Part shown: in pieces, positions 1-11,593 of the stretch | Numbering within the stretch: the stretch's first letter is position 1 | How the letters are laid out: each line of letters opens with the position of its first letter | Source: Proteles cristata cristata | Lineage: Eukaryota; Chordata; Mammalia; Carnivora; Hyaenidae | NCBI GenBank assembly: GCA_017311185.1 | Contig: JAESUZ010004915.1 | Span: 1 to 64,000 of the forward strand | Direction: 5' to 3' | DNA: 64,000 nucleotides | Notes under the pieces: model-generated | Told to the model about the DNA's origin: nothing | Databases searched by the model: none | What the model saw: the letters and a program-made list of their open reading frames with translations, nothing else | Program-made: the position numbers and the translations under genes

Positions 1-751
1 TTGGCTATATTGGTTCTTTTGTGTTTTCAAAGACACTCGAGAATCAGTTTGTTATTAACCACAAAATAAATTTCTGGGATTTTGGTAAGAATTGGACTGA
101 ATCTACAGATCAAATGAGGAATTTGTTTTTCTTCTGATCACACTAGATTTAATTTGCTCTTCTTTTATAGTTTCCTAAAATAGAAACTCAAATTCTTGAT
201 TGTAGTTATTTTTTCTTTTCTAATACATTCTTTTAATGCTATATATTTCTTTCTAAGCACTACTGTGCTGCAAAAGTAAATTTTGATGAATTGTATTTTC
301 ATTTCATTTCATTCAAAATACTTCTAATTGATTTTGAGACTTCTTTGATCCACGTGTCATTTAGAAGTGTGTTGTTTAATCTCCAGACATCTGGAGATTC
401 TCCAGCTATCTTTCTTTTATTGACTTCTAGTTTAATTTCACTGTGGGCTAAAAGCATAGTTTGTGTGATTTCTATTCCTTCAGGTTTGTTAAGATGTGTT
501 ATTTGGCCCAAAATGCGATTTTTCTTGGTCAATGTCCAAATGAGCCTGACGAGAATATATATTCTGCTCTCATAGGAAAATTTATAACTGTCACATCCAA
601 CCAACTGATGGCACTCTCAGTTCAATGTGTCATTATTTTCTGTCTTCTGGATTTGTTAATTACTGATAGTAGGGTACTGAAATCTCCAACAACAACAGTG
701 TATTTGTCTATTTATCTTTCAGTTCTATGAATTTTTGCCTCATTTATTCAT

Positions 752-1336
752 CTATTTATTTTTAATTTTAATTCCAGTTAGTTAACATACAGTGTTGCAT
801 ATTTGTTTCAGTTGTACAATATAGTAATTCAACTCTTCCATACGTCATCCTGTTCTCATCATGACAAGTGCACTGTTAATCCCCACCACCTGTTTAACCC
901 GTCACTCCACTCACCTCCCCTCTGGTAACCATCAGTCTGTTCTCTATAATTAAGAATCTGTTTCTTGGGGTGCCTGGGTCACTTAATCGGTGAAGTGTCT
1001 GACTCTTGGTTTCAACTCAGATCATGATCTCCTGACTGGTGAGATCTAGCCCCACGTCTGGCGCTGTGCTGGCAGTGTGGACCCTGCTGGATTCTCTCTC
1101 TCTGTGCCACTCCCCTACTAGTGTGCACTCTCTCTCTCAACAAACGTTAAAAAAAAGTCTTTTCTTGATTTGTCTCTTTTTATTCCCTTTGTTTGTTTAT
1201 TTTGTTTCTTAAATTCTACATATGTGTGAAATCATATAGTATTTGACTTTAACCAACTTACGTTGCTTAGCGTTAAGCTATCCATATCATGGCAAGTGGG
1301 AAGATTTTATTCTTTTTTATAGATGAATAACATTCC
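752..1336 (-). mobile_element. 5'-truncated carnivore L1 3' end, minus strand
   Basis: This is the antisense 3' tail of an older carnivore L1. It starts on the plus strand with a T-rich stretch (the poly-A complement) and is inserted in the L1M. It is split by a SINE at 968-1155 and resumes after it. A short duplication, ttattcat, appears at 745-752 and 1376-1383 and is a plausible target-site duplication. The TG microsatellite at 1337-1368 sits at its truncated 5' edge. Confidence 0.7.
968..1155 (+). mobile_element. CAN-SINE (tRNA-Lys-derived SINE), plus
   Basis: It has a tRNA-like head (gtgcctgggtcacttaatcgg), a degraded B-box region, a CT-rich body and an A-rich tail near 1148-1155. Flanking tctgtttcttg (957-967) and gtcttttcttg (1157-1167) look like a target-site duplication. 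It lies inside the minus-strand L1 tail, so it is the younger insertion. It is well diverged. Confidence 0.8.
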
Positions 1337-1368
1337 TGTGTGTGTGTGTGTGTGTGTGTGTGCGTGCG
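1337..1368. repeat. (TG)n microsatellite
   Basis: About 12 TG units, then TGCG variants at the 3' end. Confidence 0.95.
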
Positions 1369-1792
1369 CTACACGTTATTCATTCTGAGAGTCTGTCTTT
1401 TAATTTTTGTATCTAGAGCACTCTAGAGTATTTAAAGTGATTATTGATATAATTGGATCAATATCTACTTTATTCGCAACTTTTTTGTTCATTGTTTATA
1501 TATTTGTCTTCCATTCTTTTTTCTGCCTTCTCTGATTTTGAGCATTCCATTTTCTTTCAGCATATAATATTTCCTTTGAAAATGTTTTACTGATTGTCCT
1601 AAAGTTTGCAATATACGCTCGTACAATTAATTTAAGTACACTTCAAACAACGCTGTATAATTCATGTGTGGTGTAGGCACCTTAGAATATTTTAAATTCC
1701 TCTCTTCTGTCCCTCCTTCCATTGCTGTCCTTTATTGCACTTATGCACAAGTTATAATTATTCAATGCATCATTGCTATTATTTTCATTTTT

Positions 1793-1990
1793 TAAAAATA
1801 GTTTATTGTCAAGTTGGTTTCCATATAACACCCAGTGCTCATCCCCACAAGTTCCCTCCTCCATGCCCATCACCCCCTTCCCCTCTCCCCCACCCCGATC
1901 AGTCCTCAGTTTGTTCTCAGCATTCAAGAGTCTCTCATGGTTTGCCTCCCTCCCCCCATATACTCCCATCTTCTCCCCCACAGTTCTCTG
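1793..1990 (-). mobile_element. Short carnivore L1 3' UTR tail, minus strand
   Basis: This is the antisense of the 3' UTR of the full-length L1 at 4661-11593: the AATAAA complement, then the complement of the 'gagcactgggtgtta' and 'gaggcaaaccatgagag' segments. It is inserted in the L1M, whose sequence resumes after about 1991. Similar tattatttt sequences on both sides suggest a target-site duplication. Apparent ORFs here are only reading through C-rich 3' UTR complement. Confidence 0.8.
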
Positions 1991-3948
1991 TTATTATTTT
2001 TAAGCAAACTTATTTGTAAGATCAATTAAAATGAGAAAAATATTTTATTTTACTTTTATTTTTTCTATAATGCTCTTTCCTTTATGTATGAGTTTCTAAT
2101 TTACATAATTTCTCTTCTCATTAAAGAATTTCACTTAACATTGCTTACAAAATAAGTCTACTTTTCATGAGTTCTGTATCCAGTCAAGGTATCTTTCAAA
2201 GTGTAGGTGACAAAAGTCTTTTTTTCAAACAAATAAAAATTGAGGGGATTCTAATTTAATGGGGTTTTTTTCTTTTAACATTTAATTCCACTATTTATTA
2301 CTTGTTAGGTTTCTGAATAAAACTCTAATGTAAATATTATTCTTGTTTCTATATAGGTAAGCTTTTCCCCTTTCTTCATTCTTACAATGTGTTCTCTTGG
2401 ACTTTGATTATCTGTCATTTTAATATATTACGTTAAGATGTAGACTGGGTATTTTTCCTACTTGATGTTTGAACTTCCTGTATCTGTGGTTTAGTGATAT
2501 CTGTCATTAATTCGGGGGGAAATTACCATTTATTATTACCTCAATAATTTCTTCTGTTTCTTTTTTTCTTCCGGTATTACCTTTATGCTTATATTGTTCT
2601 TCCATCATTGCCCCCACAGTTTTTGAATATCCTGTTCCATTCTTTTACTCTTTACTTTTCAGTCTAAGAAATTTCTAGTGACATGTCTTCAGGCTCCCTT
2701 GTTCTTTCATCAGCCATATACAGTCTACTGATGAGTTCATCAAAGGCATTCTTTATTTCTGTTACTGGGTTTCAATATCTATCATTTCCTTTTGATACTA
2801 TTTTTTTTAGAGTTTCTGTATCTCCACTCACATCAGCTGTCTCTTGCACATCCTCCACTTTTTCCATTAAATTCTCTCGAAATATTAATCATAATTATTT
2901 TAAATTCCTGCTCTGGTAATTCCAAAATCTCTGCCAAATGTGAATCTGGTTAAATAAAATGCTTAGATTATGTCTACTAGCTTGGTTTTTTAATTTTATT
3001 TTGCTCTGTACTTCTTCATTGAAAGCTAGGCATCGTGCATTGGATAAAAGGAACTGAGGGAAAGAGACCTTTAGAGTGAGGTTTTATGTTTATCTGGTTG
3101 AGAGTTAGGTTGTGTTTACTATTTCCAACTGTTTCAGGTGTTAGAGTCTACAATTTCCTTTACTGTCTTTGTTTTTGTTTCACCAGTCATCTTTCGGTTT
3201 CCCTAAAGACTTCTTCTTAAACAGAGTCTGAGCTTGGGAGTTCTCCCAGCCATAATTCTGCTGAGGTGGTGGTGAGGTGTCCCATCCATGTTATAGTCCT
3301 ATGATAAGGACTCAAGCTTTCCATGGGTCTAGGCCCCTGGGCTGTGACTTTCACTGGTGCCTCCCAGCTCCTGGCTTCGCCCCCATCAGGTCCCAGAAGG
3401 CTAGAGGGGCTGAACGGTATTTCCCTTTCCCAATATCATCAGGCTCTGCAAAAACTGATGTTGGTTAGATACTGGTAAACTATTTTTCTGAGAGGGCAGG
3501 TCTTTCTGGGGAGAACAGCATGATCTGGATGTATTTCAAAATGATTACTTTTTCCCTGTCTTATTGCAAACAGAAGAGAATTTTTCTGATCTTCACCCTG
3601 AGATCCTAGTGGGGCTCCTAGGGGTATAACTCATGAAAGTGTGGGAGTCTTTAAAGCCTAGAATCCCAGACATTTTTATCTCAGTCGGGTCCGCACTCAG
3701 TCTCCAAAAATTAATCAGTTACTGTTTAAGGTTTCTGAACACCTGCTGGCTCCCAGTAAGCTGTGATTCTCCCTATTTGTCCATGTCTCCAGTTTTCAGG
3801 GCAGTAAACAGCCCTGTGAACTCAGTTCTCTAATGGATCTAAGAAGATTCTCAGTTTGATGTTTAGTGTGTTCCCCTTTACTCTTATAAGGATGAGAATA
3901 ATGGCTTCTAAGGTCTTTACATGTCAGACTGTAAACCAGTAGTTTACT

Positions 3949-3961
3949 TTTTTTTTTTTTA
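3949..3961. repeat. Poly-T run
   Basis: A run of about 12 T at the end of the L1M homology. Confidence 0.9.
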
Positions 3962-4660
3962 ACATCATCACGGTGCAGTTATAAAAAAACAAAGTAGCTG
4001 TTTCACTGAGTTTCATCAAATTTCTGTGTCTTGGGGGTCACCATGGATCCAGTGTCCCTCAGCCTTTCCAAATCCAGAAATTTTCTATTAGTTTCTTAGG
4101 AATTCTTATTTATAAAATAATAATTAGGAATGTGGTTGTCATAACAGTCAAGTATTTAGTTTAGCATGGGAAAACCAATCATAAACTAGGTTGATGAACA
4201 AAGAAATAAGAAAGAGGGAGTCCTATATTCATTCTTATGACATGTTTCCAACAATTGCAACCTTCACGAATTACCCATGCCTCTCTGAAGATACTTTTGT
4301 TCAGAGATGATCTATGCTACCCATACTGGGTCATTTAAGCCAGAATGCTACTCTCCACTACTCATTAGTGTTGAGAGTATTACTTTGCCATTTTCTGAGC
4401 TTTGGATTTCTTTTGCTGTGTTCAATGAAGACTACTACCTATCTGTTAAAGCAACATTCATTTGTATTAAGCTTAATTAAACAGTAGTTTATCTCATATT
4501 CTCCTTAGTCACAGTTACAAAGGCCATGTCTTTAGGTAATATTTGGAACTCCTTTCCTTTATCTTGACCACATAAATTGATGGGTATTTATTTAGCAATT
4601 GGTATTTGCCAGGTTCTATGCAAGTAGCAAAAAAGATGAAGTGGTAAGAGAGATCCATCG
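3962..4660. other. Unassigned unique-looking sequence
   Basis: AT-rich sequence between the L1M and the full-length L1. I recognise no repeat family and no convincing coding frame. Its right end is the insertion site of the full-length L1. Confidence 0.5.
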
Positions 4661-4670
4661 CGGATTGAGG

Positions 4671-4681
4671 CAAGATGGCGG
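4671..4681 (+). promoter_or_regulatory. Putative YY1 site at the L1 5' end
   Basis: CAAGATGGCGG lies about ten bases into the element. It matches the known YY1 core (AAGATGGC), and a YY1 site in this position directs start-site choice in human L1. Function here is inferred from motif and position. Confidence 0.6.
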
Positions 4682-5523
4682 AGAAGTAAGGAGCTCCGTA
4701 CTTGCACTCGCACCCATACATCACACAGAAAAGATCTGAAGCCATTGGAAACCATACAAAACCTGAGAGACTGGGAGAAAAAAGGACGCAGAATCCACTG
4801 AGAAAGTCTTCTAACGTGAGTGCGAACCGGGGAAGGTAAAATCAGCCCGGGATCGGAGCCTCCAGGGTGGGAGGCGATCCCCCTCTACCCTCTACGGGGA
4901 GTGAGAGGGGAAAAGGAGAGAGTCTGAGACAGAAAAATCTCCGCTCGGTGCATAGAAAGACCGTACTTGCCAAATACCTGCACACCAGGTCCCCTCGCGA
5001 CAACTGGTCCTGGGGGAGGCTGAGCACACAAACTGCTTCTTTGTGCCGCTCCTGGAGGTTGGGTTTTAAAGCGGAGCGGGTGCGCCTGCCGCCATTGTAG
5101 CTCCAGGGCGGCTGGGACCCCTGAAAGAGACGCGCAGACACCGGGCGTCCGCGCTCCTGGCTGGCTGGAACTCGAGAGGGAAGGCAAAAAGCTAAAAACT
5201 GGAAATTTGCCTGTGAGTTCGTGTTTCGGGTGACGAGCCATAGAGAGACCCGGTTTTCCTCACTCCAGCGGGCTCAGGCTACGCGGACCCAGCAGGCAAG
5301 CCCCCGCGCATGCGCACCAGAGCCGACCAGAGAAGGAAGCAGCGATCCTGACTCCGCCCCCAGAGCTCAGCAGGGAGCCTGGAATAGCCCGAGGGGGTTG
5401 TCTGGGAAGCTGTGTCTAAGGCAACTTCAGCGGGGCGCGGACTGGGATTTGGAGATTGGAACTGGTCTGGGTTGAAGAGTGCAACCAACTTCGGCTGCGT
5501 CCCCAGAACGGGGAGTTGACACG

Positions 5524-5540
5524 CCAAAAAAAAAAAAAAA
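5524..5540 (+). repeat. Poly-A run in the L1 5' UTR
   Basis: About 16 A inside otherwise GC-rich 5' UTR. Confidence 0.85.
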
Positions 5541-5675
5541 AGCGAGCTGCAGCGCGGGGTTCAAGAAGGGACTGGAGCACCATCACTCTCCTCCCCACAA
5601 TCGCCAAGGCAGAACCCCCGCCTGAGGCATCGGATCACGCCACGCCCATCCCTGCCTGAGAGGTGCCCTCCTCCC

Positions 5676-5795
5676 TTTTTTTTTCTTTTTTTTTCTTTTT
5701 CCTTTTTTTTCTTTTTTTTTTCTTCTTTCTTCTTTTTTTTCCCTTTCTTTTCTCTTTTTTCTTCTTTTTTCTCTTTTCTCGCTTTTTCCCCCAAA
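5676..5795 (+). repeat. Pyrimidine tract (T-rich, interspersed C) in the L1 5' UTR
   Basis: About 120 bases of T runs broken by single C or CC. The Lys/Glu-rich minus-strand ORF at 5561-5794 is a by-product of this low-complexity tract. Confidence 0.9.
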
Positions 5796-6548
5796 ACACT
5801 GACCTGATTAACTCTGGTCGCCAGCTTGCTTAAACAATCACAAGTCCATTCTGTAAATGTAAATTCTACGCCTACTGACTTTTTCAGCTATTTCTCTCAG
5901 GAGTAATTAGACTATATAGTTTCTCTGGATAATTCCAGCATCCTTCTCTCACCTATCCAACCATATTCTACCCTTTACCTCTTTGAAAAAAGCTTCTTAT
6001 CCCTTCTGCCTGTTCATTCTATTTCCAATTCTACCTTGTCTCGCCCTGCCTTCTCTCTTTTTCTCTATGCTCTTCAACCAGCACTGCATACACACGGCTA
6101 TTTAACTGTAGCTGGGAAATACAGGTATATGCTTTAAACCGTTCTTTGTCCATCGGTTTTCTTCTTTTTTCCTTTTCTTTTCCCCTTTTTGACCCTTTTA
6201 TGTATTTTATGCTCCCAATTCGCCCTTCCTCCTCCGTCTTTTCTATTAACTTTTTCGTTTTCCCTCTCACTTTGCATGTTAGTTGAATCAGCCTGTGCGT
6301 TTGTGTGCTCCTGCTCCCTGTGTGTCTGTCTGTCTGTTTTCTTTTCCAGGGCTACCTCAAGAAACAAGCTAGAGTACACAAGGTGAAGAGTCCCAAATAT
6401 CACTACGAATAGGAAAATAAAATAACTAAGGTCCCAACAAGAGTGACCGAGGGATACCATTCAAAAAACAATCTCTGAAAAGATAGGCCCTGGAAAGTCA
6501 AAGAGTCTTCTTGGATATAGCAGTGCTCATAGAAACAGAGAGCATAAC

Positions 6549-7481
6549 ATGTCTTTAAAACCAGCAAGAGCCGGAAAGCTAACTAAAATGACGAAACGAA
6601 AGAGCTCTCCTCCAAAGAAACTCCAAGAAGAAATGACAGCTAATGAACTGCTCAAAACAGATATCAGCAGCATAAGTGAACAAGATTTTAGAATAATAAT
6701 GGTAAAATTAATAGCAGGGCTTGAAAAAAACATAGGGGACATAAAAGAAACTATGGCTACAGACAGAATGGAAAATAAAAATAGGCATGAAGAATTAAAA
6801 AATGCGATAAATGAGATACATAATAAATTAGAGGCCTCCAATGCACGGATTGAAGAGGCAGGAAGGAGAATAAGTGATTTAGAAGACACCATTATAGAAA
6901 AACAAGAAGCTGACAAAAAGAGAGACAAACTGATCCAGGAACAGGAAAGAAGAATTTGAGAGCTCAGCAATACAGTCAAACGCAACAATATCCATATCAT
7001 AGGAATCCCAGAAGAGGAAGAGAGAGGGAAAGGTGCTGAAGGAGTCCTGGAACAAATTATAGCAGAGAACTTCCCCGACCTGGGGAAGGAAGTAAATGTG
7101 GAAATACAAGAGGCTCAGAGGACTCCCCTCAGATGTAACTTGAATCAATCTTCTGCACGACATATCATCGTAAACATGGCAAAATACAAGGACAAAGAGA
7201 GAATTTTGAAAGCAGCTAGGGAGAAAAGGGCCCTCACGTACAAAGGGAAACCCATCAGAGTGGTGACAGACCTATCTGCTGAAACGTGGCAGGCCAGAAA
7301 GGAATGGCAAGAGATCTTCAATGTGATGAACAGTAAAAATATGCAGCCAAGAATCCTCTATCCAGCAAGCCTGTCATTCCAAATAGAAGGAGAGATAAAA
7401 ACCTTTCCAAATAAACAGAAATTGAAAGAATTTGTCACCACGAAGCCAGCCCTACAAGAAATCCTGAGGGGGATGCTCTGA
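6549..7481 (+). pseudogene. L1 ORF1 (RNA-binding chaperone), one premature stop
   Basis: ORF1p is a trimeric nucleic-acid-binding chaperone that packages L1 RNA in cytoplasmic particles. The frame has 310 codons, slightly shorter than human ORF1p (338). The N-terminus is basic, residues about 35-135 are a heptad-rich coiled coil, an RRM-like region follows to about 203, and the C-terminal domain holds the conserved stretch around residues 204-228 (ARHIIVN..KYKDKERIL). The start at 6549 opens the frame; the Met at residue 14 is an alternative. A TGA at 6957-6959 (codon 137) splits it between the coiled coil and the RRM, while the frame downstream stays open to 7481. TGA in an Arg-rich context looks like a CpG-to-TpG change of a CGA codon (inference). 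Confidence 0.9.
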
Positions 7482-7527
7482 AGGAAAGGTTGCAAGGAAC
7501 AAAGATTCCAGAGACACCACCACAAAC

Positions 7528-10500
7528 ATGAACCCCACAAAAGATACAAAGACTCTAAACCCACATATTTCAATAATAACACTGAATGTAAATGGGTTGA
7601 ATGCTCCAATCAAAAGACATAGGGTAGCAGAATGGATTAAAAAACAAAATCCATCTATATGCTGTCTACAAGAAACTCATTTTAGACGGGAAGATACCTT
7701 CAGATTAAAAGTAAGGAGTGGAGAAATATATATCATGCTACGGGAAATCAAAAGAAAGCCGGAGTAGGCATACTTATATCAGACAAACTGGACTTTAAAT
7801 TAAAGACAATCACAAGAGATGAAGAAGGGCACTACATAATAATTACAGGGTCCATCCATCAGGAAGAACTAACAATCATAATGTCTATGCACCGAATATG
7901 GGAGCACCTAAATATCTAAAACAATTAATCACAAACAGAAACAAGCTCATAGATAAGAATGTGCTAATAGCGGGGGACTTTAATACTCCACTTACAGCAA
8001 TGGATAGGTCAACCAGACAGAAAATCACTAAAGAAATAATGGACTTGAAGGACACATTGGACCAGATGGACCTGACGGATATATTTAGAACTTTACATCC
8101 TGAGGCCAGGGAATTTGCTTTCTTCTCAAGTGCTCATGGCACATTCTCCAAGATAGATCACATACTGGGACATAAAGCAGCTCTCAATAAATATAAAAGA
8201 ATAGAGATCATACCATGCACACTGTCAGATCACAATGCTTTGAAACTTGAAATCAATTACAGGAAGAAGTCTGGAAAACTTCCAAAAACATGGAAGTTAA
8301 AGAACACCCTTCTAAAAAATGAATGGGCCAATCAGGCAATTAGAGATGAAATTAAAAAATATATGGAAAGAAATGAAAATGAAAACACAACAATTCAAAA
8401 TCTATGGGATACGGCAAAGGCAGTCCTAAGAGGAAAGTACATTGCTCTCCAGGCCTATTTCAAGAGATTAGAAAAAGCCCAAGTCCAAAATCTAACAGCT
8501 CACCTAAAGGAACTAGAGGCAGAGCAACAAGAACGCCCTAAACCCAGTAGAAGAAGAGAAATAGTAAAAATTAGAGCAGAAATAAACAACATCGAGACCA
8601 AAGAAACAATTGAACAGATCAATGAAACCAAGAGTTGGTTTTTTGAAAAGGTAAACAAAATTGACAAACTCTAGCCAGACTTATCCAAAAGAAAAGAGAG
8701 AGTACCCAAATAGACAAAATTATGAATGAAAATGGACTTATTACAACCAACCCCTCAGAAATACAAGCAATTATCAGGGAATACTATGAAAAATTATATG
8801 CCAATAAATTGGACAACTTAGAAGAAATGGACAAATTTCTAAACACACACTCACTACCAAAATTCACACGGGAAGAAATAGAAAACCTGAACAGACCCAT
8901 AACGAGTGAAGAAATTGAATCAGTGATCAAAAATCTCCCAACAAATAAGAGCCCTGGACCTGATGGCTTCCCTGGAGAATTCTACCAGACATTTAAAACA
9001 GAATTAATCCCAATTCTTCTCAAGCTATTCCAAAAAATAGAAATCGAAGGAAAACTCCGGACTCATTTTATGAAGCCAGCATCACTCAGATTCCCAAGCC
9101 AGACAGAGATCCAGCAAAAAAAGAGAACTGCAGGCCAATATCCTTGATGAATACGGATGCAAAAATTCTCAACAAGATCCTTGCAAGTCGAATCCAGCAG
9201 CATATCAAAAGAATCATCCACCAAGATCAAGTGGGATTCATTCCTGTGTTACAGGGCTGGTTCAATATTCGCAAATCAATGTGATACATCATATCAATAA
9301 AAGAAAAGATAAAAACCATATGATCTTGTCAATAGATGCAGAAAAAGCATTTGACAAAATACAGCATCCCTTCTTAATAAAGACTCTGGAGAAAGTTGGG
9401 ATAGAAGGAACCTATTAAACATCATCAAAGCCATCTATGAGAAGCCTTCAGCTAACATCATCCTCAACGGGGAAAAACTCAGAGCTTTCCCCCTGAGATC
9501 AGAACACGACAGGGATGTCCACTCTCACCACTGCTGTTTAACATAGTGCTGGAAGTCCTAGCATCAGCCATCAGACACCCAAAGGAAATCAAAGGCATCA
9601 GAATTGGCAAAGAGGAAGTCAAACTTTCACTCTTCACAGATGACATGATACTCTACATAGAAAACCCGACAGACTCCACCAGAAGCCTACTAGAACTGAT
9701 CCAAGAATTCAGCCAAGTTGCATGGTACAAAATCAACGTACAGAAATCAGTTGCATTTTTATACACCAACAATGAAGCAACAGAAAGAGAAATCAAGAAA
9801 CGGATCCCATTCACAATTGCGCAAAAAAACCATAAAATACCTCGGAATAAACCTAACCAAGGATATACGAGATCTGTATGATGAAAACTATAGAAAACTT
9901 ATGAAGGAAATTGAAGAAGACACAAAGAAATGGAAAAACATTCCATGCTCATGGATAGGAAGAATAAATATAGTTAAGATGTCATTACTACCTAAGGCAC
10001 TCTACACATTCAATGCAATTCCAATCAAAATTGCACCAGCATACTTCTCAAAACTGGAACAAACTATCCAAAATTTGTATGGAACCACAAAAGACCCCGA
10101 ATAGCCAAAGTAATCCTGAAAAATAAAACCAAAACGGGAGGGATCACCATCCCAGACTTTAGCCTCTACTACAAAGCTGTCATCATCAAGACAGTATGGT
10201 ATTGGCACAAAAACAGACACATAGACCAATGGAACAGAATTGAGAACTCAGAAGTGGACCCAAAGTATACAGCCAACTAATCTTTGACAAAGCAGGAAAG
10301 AATATCCAATGGAAAAAAGACAGCCTTTTTAACAGATGGTGTTGGGAGAACTGGACAGCAACATGCAGAAGAATGAAACTAGATCATTTTCTCACACCAT
10401 GCACAAAAATAAACTCAAAATGGATAAAGGACCTGAACGTGAGACAGGAAACTATCAACACCCTAGAGGAGAAAGCAGGAAACAACCTCCTTGACCTCCA

Positions 10501-11371
10501 CCGCAGCAACTTCTTACTTGACACATCCCCAAAAGCAAGGGAATTAAGAGCAAAAATAAACTGTTGGGACCTCCTCAAGATTAAAAGCTTCTGCACAGCA
10601 AAGGAAACAACCCAGAAAATTAATAGGCAACCAACGGAATGGGAAAAGATAGTTGCAAATGACATATCAGATAAAGGGTTGATATCCAGAATCTGCAAGG
10701 AACTCACCAAACTACACGCCCGAAACACAAACAACCCAGTGAAGAAATGGGCAGAAGATATGAACAGACACTTCTCCAAAGAGGACATCCAGATGGCCAA
10801 CAGACACATGAAACGATGCTCAGCATCGCTCCTCATCAGGGAAATACAAATCAAAACCACACTGAGATACCACCTCACGCCAGTCAGAGTGGCTAAAATG
10901 AGCCAATCAGGGAACTCTAGATGCTGGCGAGGATGTGGAGAAACGGGCACCCTCCTACACTGTTGGTGGGAATGTAAACTGGTACAGCCCCTCTGGAAAA
11001 CAGTGTGGAGGTTCCTCAGGAAACTAACAATAGAACTCCCCTATGACCCAGCAATAGCACTGCTAGGAATTTACCCAAGGGATACAGAAATGCTGATGCA
11101 TAGGAGCACATGTACCCCAATGTTCATAGCAGCACTCTCCACAATAGCTAAAACATGGAAAGAGCCTAAGTGTCCATCAACAGATGAATGGATCAAGAAG
11201 ATGTGGTTTATCTATACCATGGAATACTACATGGCAATGAGAAACAATGAAATCTGGCCATGTGTAGCAACATGGATGGACCTTGAGGGTGTTATGCTGA
11301 GCGAAATAAGTCAGGCAGAGAAGGACAAATATCATATGTGTGCACGTATAGGAGGATTAGGAGGAACTTAA
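7528..11371 (+). pseudogene. L1 ORF2 (endonuclease / reverse transcriptase), multiply frameshifted
   Basis: The span fits about 1280 codons, like human ORF2 (1275). The APE-type endonuclease is visible: ITLNVNGLN and QETH (frame 1, 7528-7767), GDFNTPL (7973-7993) and the SDH motif near 8225 (frame 2, 7898-8674). RT landmarks follow: [15 protein letters not shown] (frame 1, ends 9147), [10 protein letters not shown] near 9330, and an FTDDM box at 9633-9647 where most L1s read FADDM. The C-terminal frame (from about 10277 to 11371) keeps a Cys-rich CX3C...HX4C motif at 10922-10975. Frame changes fall near 7711-7757, 7878, 8669, 9055, 9277, 9415, 9500, 9823, 10070 and 10270. Most look like one-base losses. 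The product would be severely truncated. Confidence 0.9.
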
Positions 11372-11593
11372 CAGAGGACCAAGGGGGAGAAGAAGGGCGG
11401 AAATGGTGGGGAAAGGGAGAGAGGCAAACCATGAGAGACTCTTGAATGCTGACAAAAACTGAGGACTGGTGGATGTGGGGGGGAGGAGGGGTGGGCATGG
11501 AGGAGGGCACTTGTGGGGATGAGCACTGGGTGTTATGTGGAAACTAATTTGACAATAAACTATTTGTATAAAAAAAAATAAAAAAAAAATAAA
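11372..11593 (+). terminator. L1 3' UTR with poly-A signal and A-rich tail
   Basis: It contains a polypurine G-rich stretch, the conserved 'gagcactgggtgtta' segment, AATAAA at 11554-11559 and an A-rich tail from about 11571. The same 3' UTR recurs in truncated copies at 1793, 30024, 41323 and 46206. The minus-strand ORF at 11292-11510 is its C-rich complement. Confidence 0.88.

Larger units (their letters stand above)
1..3960 (-). mobile_element. Old L1M (L1ME-like) LINE, minus strand, fragmented and nested
   Basis: Read on the minus strand, the pieces run from ORF2 reverse-transcriptase sequence (about 1-120) through the part after the endonuclease (about 170-740) and endonuclease-region sequence (about 1380-1790) to 5' UTR sequence (about 2020-3955). 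The order fits one inverted L1 with internal deletions. Only short broken reading frames survive, such as 299-604 on the minus strand. It is interrupted by a younger L1 tail at 752-1336 (with a SINE inside) and another at 1793-1990. The T-rich end near 3949-3961 marks its limit. The exact L1M subfamily is not certain. Confidence 0.75.
4661..6548 (+). promoter_or_regulatory. L1 5' UTR / internal promoter region
   Basis: About 1.9 kb ahead of ORF1. The first 1 kb is GC- and CpG-rich, unlike the AT-rich flanks, as expected of an L1 internal Pol II promoter. The second half turns into a pyrimidine-rich tract. Several open frames exist on both strands, for example 4885-5241 minus (118 aa), but none has recognisable domains and they probably reflect CpG richness. 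Confidence 0.75.
4661..11593 (+). mobile_element. Full-length carnivore (felid) L1 LINE, inactive
   Basis: An almost 7-kb element with all L1 parts in order: GC-rich 5' UTR (about 4661-6548), ORF1 (6549-7481), a 46-base spacer, ORF2 (7528-11371), 3' UTR (11372-11570) and an A-rich tail. L1 moves by target-primed reverse transcription. ORF1p binds and chaperones its RNA, and ORF2p nicks DNA and reverse transcribes. This copy cannot encode either protein intact: ORF1 has one in-frame stop and ORF2 about ten frame breaks. Full length with a retained 5' UTR and few ORF1 lesions suggests a fairly recent insertion. I see no clean target-site duplication; the best candidate is taagagagatcc upstream against taaggggacc after the second A-run (11624 on), which is imperfect. 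Confidence 0.93.

Noticed and set aside
5561..6460. Lys/Glu-rich minus-strand frames in the L1 5' UTR
   Set aside because: They arise from pyrimidine-rich low-complexity sequence and do not look like a real protein.
6527..7000. 157-codon hydrophobic minus-strand frame
   Set aside because: It is antisense to the coiled-coil part of L1 ORF1.
10384..10950. 188-codon minus-strand open frame in L1 ORF2
   Set aside because: It is the shadow of the well-conserved ORF2 frame on the plus strand.
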